Under the pieces are notes generated by a model, which was not told the DNA's origin, made no database searches, and saw only the letters and a program-made list of their open reading frames with translations. DNA of 64,000 bases from Carallia brachiata. Lineage: Eukaryota > Streptophyta > Magnoliopsida > Malpighiales > Rhizophoraceae. The stretch's first letter is position 1. Every line of letters starts with the position of its first letter. Below are positions 36,471 to 48,200 of this stretch, in pieces. The position numbers and the translations under genes are program-made. Location of the stretch: positions 2,015,687-2,079,686 of the forward strand of contig JADCRB010000026.1 in NCBI GenBank assembly GCA_021464245.1, given 5' to 3'.

Positions 36471-39400
36471 TCGTTTCTAAAAACAACCCTCTTCCTACAC
36501 TCTTCCTTATACAATGGAATCTTCCAATTTTTGTCTTCATTGGCTTTCTAATTGTTTCAGTAAAGCGCAATCATAGACACCCACCTAATTGCACCCCTTA
36601 CATTATTTCTTTAGACATAATGTTTGGAAACAAAATCTTTCAAAACCAAAGAAAGATTGGGTTACCCCATTTAAAGAGGATTTTAGAAAACCATGGTCCT
36701 TCCTAACAACCCAATCAGCCACCTCTACATGTCCTTTAAATGTCTCCCACAAGCTAATCAATTTCAAGAAAACCAACAAAAGGATTTCACACTCTGTTAT
36801 TTAGCTTCAGTGGCTTCACTAGTTTCCAAAGGGAGAGCAAGAGCTTTCCCAACAGCTTTCTTCTTCATACTCTCGTTCTTTTGCAATAACATTTTCCCTT
36901 AATGCAGTCTGTTTCCAAGAACCAATATGTTTAGTCCAAAAGAATATATACCATATTTAGTTTAGTGTCATAATTGGTAAGTCTATTAACTGATAGATTT
37001 TTTTTTTTAAAGCTAATGCTTTTTGGAAAGGATAACACTAGGTGAGTTCATTTAAATAATGTCAAAATAGCTACACAGGCTTATTAATGGTATATGAATT
37101 TTTTTTAAAATTTCTTTTAAAATTCAATCATCCAATAATTTATATCACTTTATAAACTTTGAAGCTATATAAGTGAAACAACAAAGTTTTTTCCATATGA
37201 GTAATACTGGGTGACTTCACTTAGTTTGTTTCAAAGTAGCCACACAATCTCATCAATAGTATCTGATAATTTATTTATTTTTTATTTTTTTTCTTGAATT
37301 CTAATAAAAGTAAATAAAGAGAATGAGAGAATGAATTTCGATGTGTATTAAACTTAAATAGGTTACAAGTATTTATACAAGAAACTATACAGGAAATGAG
37401 GAAAAAAATAAATGGAGATTCACCAAATCATATCAATGAGATTATACACAATCAATGATATGATTAAAATATGATTTGATAAATCTTTGAAATTCTAACA
37501 AATTTAATCATGCAACAACACATATTACTTTGTAGTTACTTTGAACCCACTTAAGTGAAACTACTAAGCTTTTACGTTTCTCATGTTGGATAAGCTATAA
37601 CAAAGCGTAGAAAGGCCTAATTAGCAGCATGCCTTCTTTTTATAGATCTTTGTCAACTTTGCTCAATTTGAATGTCTTATTTCAATGAAATACTTAGTGA
37701 TAATTTGTGAATGTAAAATGCAAATTATAAGAAATACATGAATTCACTTATTTCAAAATCTCATAGTAGATTTTATTAAAATAATCACATAATTTATTCA
37801 AACTGCATCTTATAATTTATTTTTAAAAAAAAAATTTCAACCATCTATTTAATGACGCATATGATTTTGATATCATTTTAATGCTACTTAAAGAGTGTTA
37901 CCTAATATTTCTTAAGTAAGAATAGTATAAGTCATAAATATCCAAAAGAATTCTACAATGTATTCTTTTAGGCTTGCAAGTATGCACAAAATTTGCAATT
38001 TTGGTTTTTGTTTAAATGTCTTGATAGTGTTCACGTAGAACCAATTTGTTCGTTTTATCGATGTTAGGGTTTGAGTTTTTGTTATGTTCATTTAGGTGGA
38101 GCAATCAACGTTTGTTGGGGAGGGAGATTCTGGCGAGACGACTCGTCGGCGGGAAAGACCTTTAAAGTTAACAAGAAAATTTTCATAATTTTTTTAAGTA
38201 GCTATAAAATGATATGAAATATAGAATGATTAAATTCAAGAAAAATAAAAAATAGATAAATTGTTAGAAATCATTGATAAGACTGTGTAATTAATTTAAA
38301 ACTAGTTAAATAAAGTCACTTAGTGTTACTCGTTTTTAAAAACAGCCGTCTTCCTACACTCTTTCTTATGCAATGGAATCTTCCAATTTTTGTCTTCATT
38401 GGCTTTATAATTGTTTCAATAAAGAGCAATCATAGACACTCACCTAATTGCACCCCTTACATTATTTCTTTAGACATAATGTTTGGAAACAAAATCTTTC
38501 AAAAATAAAGAAAGATTGGGTTACCCCATTTAAAGAGGATTTTAGAAAACCATGTCCTTCCTAACAACCCAATCAGCCACTTCTGCATGTCCTTTAAATG
38601 TGTCCCACAAGCTAATCAATTTCAAGAAAACCAACAAAAGGATTTCACACTCTGTTATTTAGCTTCAGTGGCTTCAGTAGTTTCCAAAGGGAGAGCAAGA
38701 GCTTTCCCAACAGCTTTCTTCCTCATACTCTCGTTCCTTTGCAATAACATTTTCCCTCAATGCAGTATGTTTCCAAGAATCAATATGTTTAGTCCAAAAG
38801 ATTATATACCATATTTAGTTTAGTGTCATAATTGGTAAGTCTATTAGCTGGTAGATTTTCTTTTTAAAGCTAATGCTTTTTGGAAAGGATAACTCTAGGT
38901 AAGTTCATTTAAATAATGTCAAAATAACTACACAGGCTTATTAATGGTATATAAATTTTTTTAAAAAATTTCTTTTAAAATTCAATCATCCAACAACCTA
39001 TATCACTTTATAAACTTTGAAGCTCTATAAGTGAAACCACAAAGTTTTTTTTCCATATGAGTAATGCTGGGTGACTTCATTTAGGTAGTTTCAAAGTAGC
39101 CACACAATCTCATCAATAGTATCAGATAATTTATTTATTTTTAATTTTTTTCTTGAATTCTAATAAAAGAAAATATAGAGAATGAGAGAATGAATTTCAA
39201 TGTGTATTGAACTTAAATAGGTTACAAGTATTTATACAAGAAACTATACAAAAAATAACGAAAAAATGAATAGAGATTCACCAAATCATATCAATGAGAT
39301 TATACACAATCAATGATATGATTATAATATGATTTGAAAATCTTAGAATATTCTAACAAATTTAATCATGCAACAACTTTGAACCCACTTAAGTGAAACT

Positions 39401-40629
39401 ACTAAGTTTTTACCTTTCTCATGTTGGATATGCTATAACAAAGCGTAGAAAGGCCTAATTAGCAGCCTGCCTTCTTTTTATAGATATCTTTGTCAACTTT
39501 TCTCAATTTGCATGTCTTATTTCAATGAAATACTTAGTGATAATTTGTGAATGTAAAATGCAAATTATAAGAATTACATGAATTCACTTATTTCAAAATT
39601 TCATAGTAGACTCTATTAAAATAATCACATAATTTATTCGACGGCATCTTATAATTTATTTATTTTTTTTAAAATTTCAACCATCTATTTAATGACACAT
39701 AAGATTTTGATATCATTTTAATGCTACTTAACGAGTGTTACCTAATATTTCTTAAGTAAGAATAGTATAAGTCATAAATATCCAAAAGAATCCTACAATG
39801 TATTCTTTTAGGCTTGCAAGTATGCACAAAATTTGCAATTTTGGTTTTTGTTAAAATGTCTTGATAGTGTTCACGTAGAACCAATTTGTTCGTTTTATCG
39901 ATGTTAGGGTTTGGGTTTTTGTTATGTTCATTTAGGTTGAGCAATCAACGTTTGTTGGGGAGGGAAGATTCTGGCGAGACGACTCGTCGGCGGCAAAGAC
40001 CTTTAAAGTTAACAAGAAAATTTTCATAATTTTTTTAAATAGCTATAAAATGATATAAACGATTGGATTATTAAATTCAAGAAAAATAAAAAAAAATAGA
40101 TAAATTGTTAGATATCTTTGATAAGACTGTGTAATTAATTTAAAACTACTTAAATAAAGCCACTTAGTGTTACTCATTTCTAAAAACAGCCATCTTCTTA
40201 CACTCTTCCTTATACAATGGAATCTTCCAATTTTTGTCTTCATTGACTTTGTAATTGTTTCAGTAAAGCGCAATCATAGACACCCACCTAATTGCACCTC
40301 TTACATTATTTCTTCAGACATAATATTTGGAAACAAAATCTTTCAAAAACAAAGAAAGATTGGGTTACCCCATTTAAGGAGGATTTTAGAAAACCATGGT
40401 CCTTCCTAACAACCCAATCAGCCACCTCTGCATGTCCTTTAAATGTCTCCCACAAGCTAATCAATTTCAAGAAAACCAGCAAAAGGATTTCACACTCTGT
40501 TATTTAGCTTCAGTGGCTTCAATAGTTTCCAAAGGGAGAGCAAGAGCTTTCCCAACAGCTTTCTTCCTCATACTCTCGTTCCTTTGCAATAACATTTTCC
40601 CTTAATGTAGTGTGTTTCCAAGAATCAAT

Positions 40630-40812
40630 ATGTTTAGTCCAAAAGTTGCGTTGCTGCTCATTGTGGCCCTAATCATGGCAATTCTGCCACCATTCATGCC
40701 TTCATTGCCATCGCCGCCTGTAGTGCTCCTTTTGTTGCCTGTTTTTATTATGTCTGTTCTCTTTTTTGTGGCACTCTCTCCGATAGCAAGAAATGTACCA
40801 TTGCATGAGTAA
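40630..40812 (+). CDS. OSR/ARGOS-like small membrane protein
   Basis: A 60-residue ORF with two hydrophobic helices (about residues 7-24 and 30-48) separated by a proline-rich turn: VALLLIVALIMAILPPF, then SLPSPPVVLLLLPVF and an ALSP end. This is the pattern of the ORGAN SIZE RELATED domain of ARGOS, ARL and OSR proteins, ER-membrane regulators of organ growth and ethylene response. Family members usually have a longer, variable N-terminus. Here the first five codons (MFSPK) come from the end of tandem-array unit 4, and an in-frame TAG lies just upstream. It may be a real short gene, a 5'-truncated one, or a new start created at a rearrangement breakpoint. Downstream DNA has no further coding signal. 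Confidence 0.72.
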   Translation: MFSPKVALLLIVALIMAILPPFMPSLPSPPVVLLLLPVFIMSVLFFVALSPIARNVPLHE

Positions 40813-41377
40813 TGAATCAGCTTCATTATAAGGGAGTGTAGGTGCATAAAAAATGTACGTCGACAATAGGTTATGAGAAATCTAATCTAATTAAATTTTA
40901 ATTTAAATATCAACTTTTTTGTTTTTATTAATTTTAATTTCCTTTTTTACCATTATTTGTGTATAACTTTATTCTGCACGTAAGTTGCCCACTCAGCATC
41001 ATAAAGGAGAAAAGCTTCAAATTTATTTTGTGGATCTTTTGGGGATCAAGAATCAAACTTACGATTTTGTTTCCTGTGTGAAGGACGTGTGGTCATTAAG
41101 ACAAAACTCTAAATCTTACATCTGATTGGTAATAAAATTTTGACAAATATTTCAAGAATTAAATTTACAAAAAGTGAAATTAATTTAGATTTAGACTAAA
41201 TTAAACTTAAAAGAAAAATTGGAGTAATTAATTAAAATTAAAATTTAATTAAAATTATTTATTGATTAAAAAATTAAATTGAAAAATAAATAAAAATAAC
41301 TAACTAAACTAAATTAATAAAAATTAAGTAGGTAAAAATAGAAATTTGAGGTTTTTTAATTTAAGAAGAGATAAGGA
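40813..41377. other. AT-rich gap after the OSR-like ORF
   Basis: Probably includes the 3' untranslated region of the OSR-like gene. Otherwise it is AT-rich with no coding signal. Confidence 0.4.
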
Positions 41378-41474
41378 CTATGAAGCACGAACAAGGACAT
41401 GGCGATACAGACATGGTACGATACGGACACGGCAAAACACTAATTTTAAAAATATTAGGACACGGACACAATTT

Positions 41475-41518
<44 letters not shown>

Positions 41519-42011
41519 TTTATAAAATTTTTGTGTATCATATATATATTTTTAAATAATTTTATAAATTTTATTCACCAAAAAATATATTTATATAATT
41601 ATTATAAGTTTTAGAAATTTTTTATTTAAAAAATATATCGTAAAATTCTTTATTCTTTATTGTGAAGTACAAAAATAGAGATATAAGATTTTGTAATCAA
41701 TTTAATTTTTCTGTTAAAATTAAAATCAAGTTGAAATTTAAACATTTCAAAAGTCATGGATAATTGACAGTATTAAATTATAATTTTAAGCATTTTTCTT
41801 TTTTTTATTTGTTAAAAATAATTATAAAAATATTCAGGCGTGTCCGTGGCATGTCGGACACTTGTGCTTCCTGTGTCCGACACGCATGTCCGAATTAAAA
41901 AAAAAAAAAATTTCGGCGAACACTTTTATTCGTATCGGACATGTGTCCGCCGCGTGTCCGGCGTATCCGACACGCAGTACGTTCATTTTTTGAAGTATCC
42001 GTGCTTCATAG
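41378..42011. mobile_element. Nonautonomous DNA transposon with 8-bp target duplication
   Basis: A 634-bp element beginning CTATGAAGCACG and ending CGTGCTTCATAG, flanked by GATAAGGA at 41370-41377 and 42012-42019. The subterminal regions are GC-rich, with many GTGTCCG/CGGACAC words in both orientations (for example 41838-41985). The centre is AT-rich with a TA microsatellite at about 41479-41513. The 8-bp duplication suggests a hAT relationship, but the terminal bases are not typical. There is no transposase. Confidence 0.7.
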
Positions 42012-42019
42012 GATAAGGA

Positions 42020-44450
42020 TCAGGATTTCACGTAATATGGGATAAATTACATTTGAGTTTCTTGAGTTTTTTAATTTGAACGTCATTTTCACTATAATAG
42101 CTTTTACTCTCTCCCATGTAACTAATCTATACTCAATCTAATGGTGATCTTCTCCTGAAATCACACGAAAATAGATTAAACTCATTACAATTAGAGGACT
42201 CATTGGTGTTATACAAATCTCCCATATCTTACTATCAAAATTTATATGTTCATCTCCCTAGTGCGCTGTTATTATCTTATCTCCCAAAATTCTGACATAA
42301 CCTAAAGATTAATTTTATTGTGATCAGGCATAAAAGTAACAATTAACTAAAGTAAATAAATCAAATTCAAGTTTTCAATAGATAATAATATTAATTTAAA
42401 ATACAAGAAATCATCACGAAAAATTAAGTAATTTAACCTCTAAGTTAGATTATATTCTTAACTTTAACTTGAGATTTTAGCCGACCATACTAAAAATCAC
42501 AAAAAGACAATGATGTTCAACTGATAAAAAATCATAAAGAAAGAGAAGGATAAAGAAACTTTATGTAGACAATAGAAAGTGCAAAGCTTTAACTTCCATC
42601 TTCGTTTATCTCTCGTCCTTTTCTCTTAAATTAGCTTTGTTTTGCTCTCTAAACCAAATTTAAGACTCCAAAAGAACCTCCTCCATTTTCTGTCCATGTT
42701 GGTCTCAAATACCCTAATTAGAAGACCTAAAACTTTGAATCAAAATAAGAAAATGATTCCAAAATTATGAACAGTTTTAATTCTTAAATTCTCGCTTGAT
42801 TTTTACCCCGTTAAAGATTGAATCAGAACTTTTCCCAAACACAAAACTATTAGCCTATTTCTTAACTTCAATTCTGATGTGTATAGAAGAAGTTATGACT
42901 AGAAAATCAAATAGTGTGCAAAACTAGAAAATTTGCCCTAGTAAGAGCAAGTCAGAGTCTAATTACTTCTTTTTACTTTCTTTTGTCTTACAAAATATAA
43001 AATGGCAAATAAAGTAAAATTTGTCAATGAATATGATATTTATATAAATAAATATCAAATAAATATAAAATTACATGTAATATCTATATAAATATTGGAC
43101 CTATCAAAATTTAATTGTAATTGTTATAGGTACCTAATAGGGGTTTTTTATTATTTTACCAAGTACATCAATTTGAACGATGAGCACATTCTAGAATGTT
43201 GCATTGCACAAGTGCATTTTAGATTGTCACTGATTATGAGGTCAAATGATTTACTTGTTGGACTTCTAATTTTAATAATTAGGAATCAAATTAGTTTGGA
43301 TTAATAAAAAAAAAATGAAAGAAAGAAAGTGCATAAAACATCTAATCCTCGGTAAGATCATCAAAACTTGTAAAATCTTAGCACATATTACATCCATGTT
43401 ATTTGATGTCGGAAGTCCGCCTATAGACTATACATTTAACCGATTATCTCTCAAAATTTACCTTCTTAAAATTTACGTTGTTGGAGCATAATAAGGGAGT
43501 TTGTCAAGGAGCAAAACTTAATTTTGCGGGTTTTGCGGCGGAGCTCGGATAAATGGCATCATGAGTAAGGGCAAAAATGTGATGAGCGAAAAGGGATGGT
43601 AGGCATAATTGGGTCACCAAGAAACAACATTTTTTTTTTCAAACAGCTATTATAACAATAATGGCAAGTATTTAGGGAGAAAAATGAAGGTTACACCGAC
43701 ACAAAAATTTTTAAAATTGCTAAATTTTGTATATCTCATTTATGGTAGTTATATGTGGTATATCAAAAAGTTGTAATCATATAATCTTTACTTACAATCT
43801 ATATCTATCTACTAAAATTAACGCAAATTTGGCAGTTATTTAAGTAAAAGAAATTGATGGTATTATGAGAGTTATATATGGTCTAAAATTATCGTATTAT
43901 AAGAATGGCAGAAATATTCCATGAACTTAAAAAATTATTGTATATATTGATTATTTTTTAAAAAAAGAAAGTAGTGAATATGGGGAAGTGAAGTGGCTTG
44001 CTCTTTATACGATTGTTGAATAGATTAGGTTACTTTAATTATATTATTATATTAATTCAGTAGTCTTATCTATTTTATAGTTATACAAATTTGACTATTG
44101 CAAGGTAATTGAATTATAATTTTATAAATTAGTTTTTTAATCCTTCCTCCCACAAAATCAATACCTAGTTCTACCGCTTCATAAGCCGCCTTTCTTTTCA
44201 ATAGTCAGGCTGTTTATTGAAAATGAATTTTTTCTTCTTTCAATTTTGAAAATGAATTTAGGTTGCGTAAGAACTGAGAAAAGAATAAAAAAGAAAGGAG
44301 TAAAGAGAAAAATTAATAAAATAAAATAAAAAAAAGGGAAAAAAGCTAAGTATCTTGGACGTGATATCAAGTAAGTAAATCCAACGGTGATCAAATTAGG
44401 TTGCAGAGAAATAAAAAGGGAATGACAGCTGAGTATAAAATTGGGGATTT
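42020..44450. other. AT-rich intergenic region
   Basis: No gene recognised. It contains the right member of the dispersed repeat at 43187-43410. The remaining ORFs show no domain. Confidence 0.5.
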
Positions 44451-44592
44451 TCTTCATCCTTCCAATAAGAGAGCTCTAGGCCTCATCCTCCGGACACCCA
44501 CCAGTTGCCCTCGTGCAGGCTTACCTTCTTCACCTGCGCTGCAACGCACACACACACTCTGTCTCTCTCTCTCTATCTCCTTCTGTCAGAAG

Positions 44593-44708
44593 ATCAAGAA
44601 GAAGAAGAAGAAGAAGAAGAAAGCCACTGAGACTCAGAGTCGCGGTCGCCAACACCTAAGGCCTCAGCAGGTTCGCACACATACATACATACATACATAC
44701 ATACATAT
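44593..44708. repeat. GAA and ATAC microsatellites at the DnaJ leader
   Basis: A GAA run (about 44595-44621) lies in the first leader exon, and a CATA run (about 44679-44706) lies just inside the leader intron, whose donor is CAG/GTTCGC at 44670/44671. Confidence 0.6.
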
Positions 44709-45263
44709 GTATGTATATGAATATGAACATGTATTTGCGTATATTGCTTCTATTAATGCTTTTGTTTGTCTGAAAAACTTCCCTGATTCCAAGGGTTTTT
44801 CGGAAGCAAGATTTCGTTGCTTGGGTTTTCAAATTGCTGAAATTTCAAGCATGGAATATACAATAGAATAGAAAAGAAACTAAACATATTGTTGGCATGT
44901 TAGGGTTAATTGGGCACCCTATTTGGTTATTATATATTTGTATCTTTTGACTTGGCAGTGTTGCTCTTGGCTGTTTGGTGCTTTTACTTGGGGGATTGTT
45001 AAAATGGGGTTGTTGATAAGTAATATTCCCTTTGTTATGAAATACTTCAAACCCTTTTGATTTTATTGTGGTTGCATCTATAAATTGTGATTAGCATTTG
45101 TTGGATATAGTCTATGTGATAAAATGATTTTGCTGCCTCTTGCAAGCTTAATCCATGTTAAGTTGATAATTTTCTTTCGTTTTGTTTTTCCACTCCAGCT
45201 TGAACAAGGATATCGATTGTAAGCCTGCTTTTTTGGGCTTTTTCTTCATTGAATATCAATTGA

Positions 45264-48200
45264 ATGGCTATCGTAACTTGTGGAAGTACACCGGTCACTC
45301 AATGGGGTATTCGTCCTCAGTTAATGTTAAGATCCTATGCACCAAGCCAGATGGTGACATCCCGACAGGTGAGCACATCTTTTTAAGTCTGTCTGTCTCT
45401 TGCTTTCTTCCTCTAGAATATCTGAAGTGTCAAATCGGGCAGTTAGGTTGGAATGTCTTTGTAGTAACATGGTTGACCTAGAAGCATCCCATTAGGCTGC
45501 CAGAATCACAATCTACCTATGGGCTTCATGGTAATCATAATGACTGATGCTTAATGATCTACTTCAAGGTTTCCTGTTTGGTTCCACCAGGATCCCCATC
45601 CTTGCAACTACTCTTGAGATGACATGTAGCTCAAAACTTCTACTCTCTCGAAAAAACTTATTGCTAGGTGGCAGTGCTAAAGCTATGATGAGTGGGTAAC
45701 ATACAAGAAAAATTAGGAAAATCATCCATTTGCTAAAATGAATAGTTTCTTCTTCGTGGTTTGACTTATTGATGAGAGCTGGGGGATTAAAAGACAACTA
45801 ATGAGAAAATAATATCGATCTGTTTGAGGGGATTGGCCTCCAATTGATCTCTTGGAGGAGATTAGCCTACAAGTGAGCTAAACAGCTCTGAATTGTAAAA
45901 GGTAGCACAATACATATTTATAGGCTTATGGGTCTGACTTAACAAGTAAGCAAAAGGCCTAATACGGAAGCAAAATCTATCCCTAATATTACTCGCTAAA
46001 TTATTCCTACCAGTATGTAGAAATACCAAATAAAATATTAAATAACATAATGGATAATAATTTCCTATTTAAGAGGACCCTGTCACTTATCACTCTGTTG
46101 ACATTGGGACTAGGCTGACCTTCATTGCTGACGTTTGGTGCTCTGTGAGCATTAGGAATACACATTGAATTCTTCACGTGGTCCTTCCTTATGTGCTGAC
46201 CAAGCATTCTGTCTGCTGTTCTACTTTGGGGAAGCTGGTTCAGTAATCTCTTTAACAACATCTTTAAAGTCTTTCTTTTATATTTTTTTGGAACTCAGAA
46301 TTTTATTAGCTTTTGGCCTTCAGTAGAAAATTGGATAGTTTTTGACTGCTACTGTTTTTGCACCATGTTACGGCTTTCTGAAGGATCTTCAGATTTAGCC
46401 TTGAGAAGGATAATATAATGATTTTAAAACCATTTTGCAGCCTCAACAACAAGATGAGTTTTTTGGCCGCCCCAAGTTCAAGCTTATTTTCTCGGGATTC
46501 CCTTCTTATGGTTTCCTTTGTGGGGCCATCTCAATCTTCGTGTCGGCGTAGAGGAGCTCGGTTTACAGTTAGAGCTGATACTGTGAGTGTAGATCATTGT
46601 TAGTTTTGCTTCCAAATCACAATAGAGGCAGTGATTTTTATTCTGGTTTTTAATTCTGGGATGCTTAACTTATACAGTTTTCATGAATACAATTTTTATA
46701 GTGATGAGAAAATGCCATGTCACTTTGTTTTCATTTGAACACCTTATTTACTGTTATGTGTTGTTCTGAGAGGTGGTTTTATCTTATGTGCAGGATTATT
46801 ACTCTGTTCTTGGAGTGTCGAGAAATGCGAGTAAATCTGAAATTAAAAGTGGTATGTGCACTTAATCTTCATTTCATATTCTAATGTCCGTTGAGGTGTA
46901 GTCTTCACTACTCCGTGAGTCTAAGGAAGGTTTATAAATTGTTGATGAACAGATTTATTTTATATATATATATATTTGTCTCTGCCTTTATTTTTATTTC
47001 TTTAATTCTCCCTGATGTTTCTGTCCTCATAGTACTATTCTTTCACACATCTCAAACGTTTATGTTTATGAAAATTTACTCACAAATTGACAAGCATGGG
47101 TAAAAATTATTACTGTGAGTGATGTCTGTCTGGTAATTATACAAGTTATAATCTAGTGTAGTTTGGAGAAAATTAAAAGAACTCCACTTAACAAGGTTAG
47201 GATTTCCTCCTTTATTTTCTTTTACATATTTTTTACTTGTTGCTGAAGCTTAGTAGTTTTAGTTAGTGTTGCATGCGTCTTTATAAGCATGTTATTACTG
47301 TGACAACTTGTCTCATACTCCTTTGGTGCATGTATTTAATAAAAATTGAATTGCCCTGTGAGATTAGTGGCTATATAACACTGCTTAAGCTATCGATGTG
47401 TTGTCTGACATTGATTGATATTGGACAGCAGAGACATGTTTGCTATGGCTACTGAAAATTGTCTTTTTTGATAATCAAAATATTTAGATATGTAGGGATT
47501 TGAACCTCCCAAGATTTCCTTTCGAACCGAATGAAGTGAGGTGGCCATCAATCTCGAGCCTAGTGGTTATAGTTACTTCTAATCTGACTTTGGGGCAAAG
47601 GTTGGCTGGAGGATGGTTCTGATTTTATCGATCCTTAAGATGGAAGAATTGGTGTTGACTTTTCAGGTCAAATCGGAGTGGTTAATTGAAGAGCATAGGT
47701 GGAGGAATTTCAGGTGGTAAAAGATATTTAAACGGTGAAGGTAGTTTAATCCATGAGTTACTGGATAGTTGCTAGAAAGGGGGGTCTACATTGTCTGAGC
47801 TGGTGCTTGTGTAAGAAACACTAAGGTTATTGGCTTTTCGGGATGAATGTTCCCCACTGATGAACAGTGACGATAAGTAGCACGTTGGACCATTTGCCGT
47901 GATGAATTAAGGATTATAAGGATTAAATTTGCAAAGGTAAATAGTTAGAGTTTCAAAGGATGTAAGTAATGATTTACAGGCGTCAAGACAAATGCACGAT
48001 GGAGGAGAAGAAGATGGGAAACAAAGATGAGGAAATTAAGGGAAAAAGACCTAGAAAACAATTGTCATTGCCTAAAACTAAATTGCCCAAAGGCATATAA
48101 AAAAAAATAAAATAATACTGTCCTAAATGGAAAAGGAAGAAGTTAGGAAACAAAGATGAGTACATTGAGCGAAACAGAATTGGAAACCCTTTGGCATTGT

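Larger units (their letters stand above)
32880..40645 (+). repeat. Four-unit tandem array, unit ~1.85 kb
   Basis: Units at 32880-34757, 34758-36942, 36943-38800 and 38801-40645. Each starts ATTATATACCATATTTAG (36943 has AATATATACC) and ends CAATATGTTTAGTCCAAAAG. Unit 2 is longer because of an internal 310-bp duplication. Each unit contains a MITE, a second MITE split by a solo LTR, an inverted MITE copy, a short GC-rich block and a conserved tail of short ORFs (for example 34404-34619, repeated at 36589 and 40292). The last unit runs directly into the OSR-like ORF. Units are very similar, so expansion was recent. Confidence 0.92.

Noticed and set aside
32880..40645. CRISPR-like array
   Set aside because: The repeats are 1.85-kb direct tandem units of transposon-derived plant DNA, not short spaced repeats.
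44179..44457. 92-codon minus-strand hydrophobic ORF upstream of DnaJ
   Set aside because: Phe/Leu-rich translation of purine-rich promoter DNA, without domain or homologue known to me.
47480..47580. tRNA-like GGTTCAAATCCC box on the minus strand in a DnaJ intron
   Set aside because: A B-box-like word alone; no credible A box, tail or target duplication, so not called as a tRNA or SINE.
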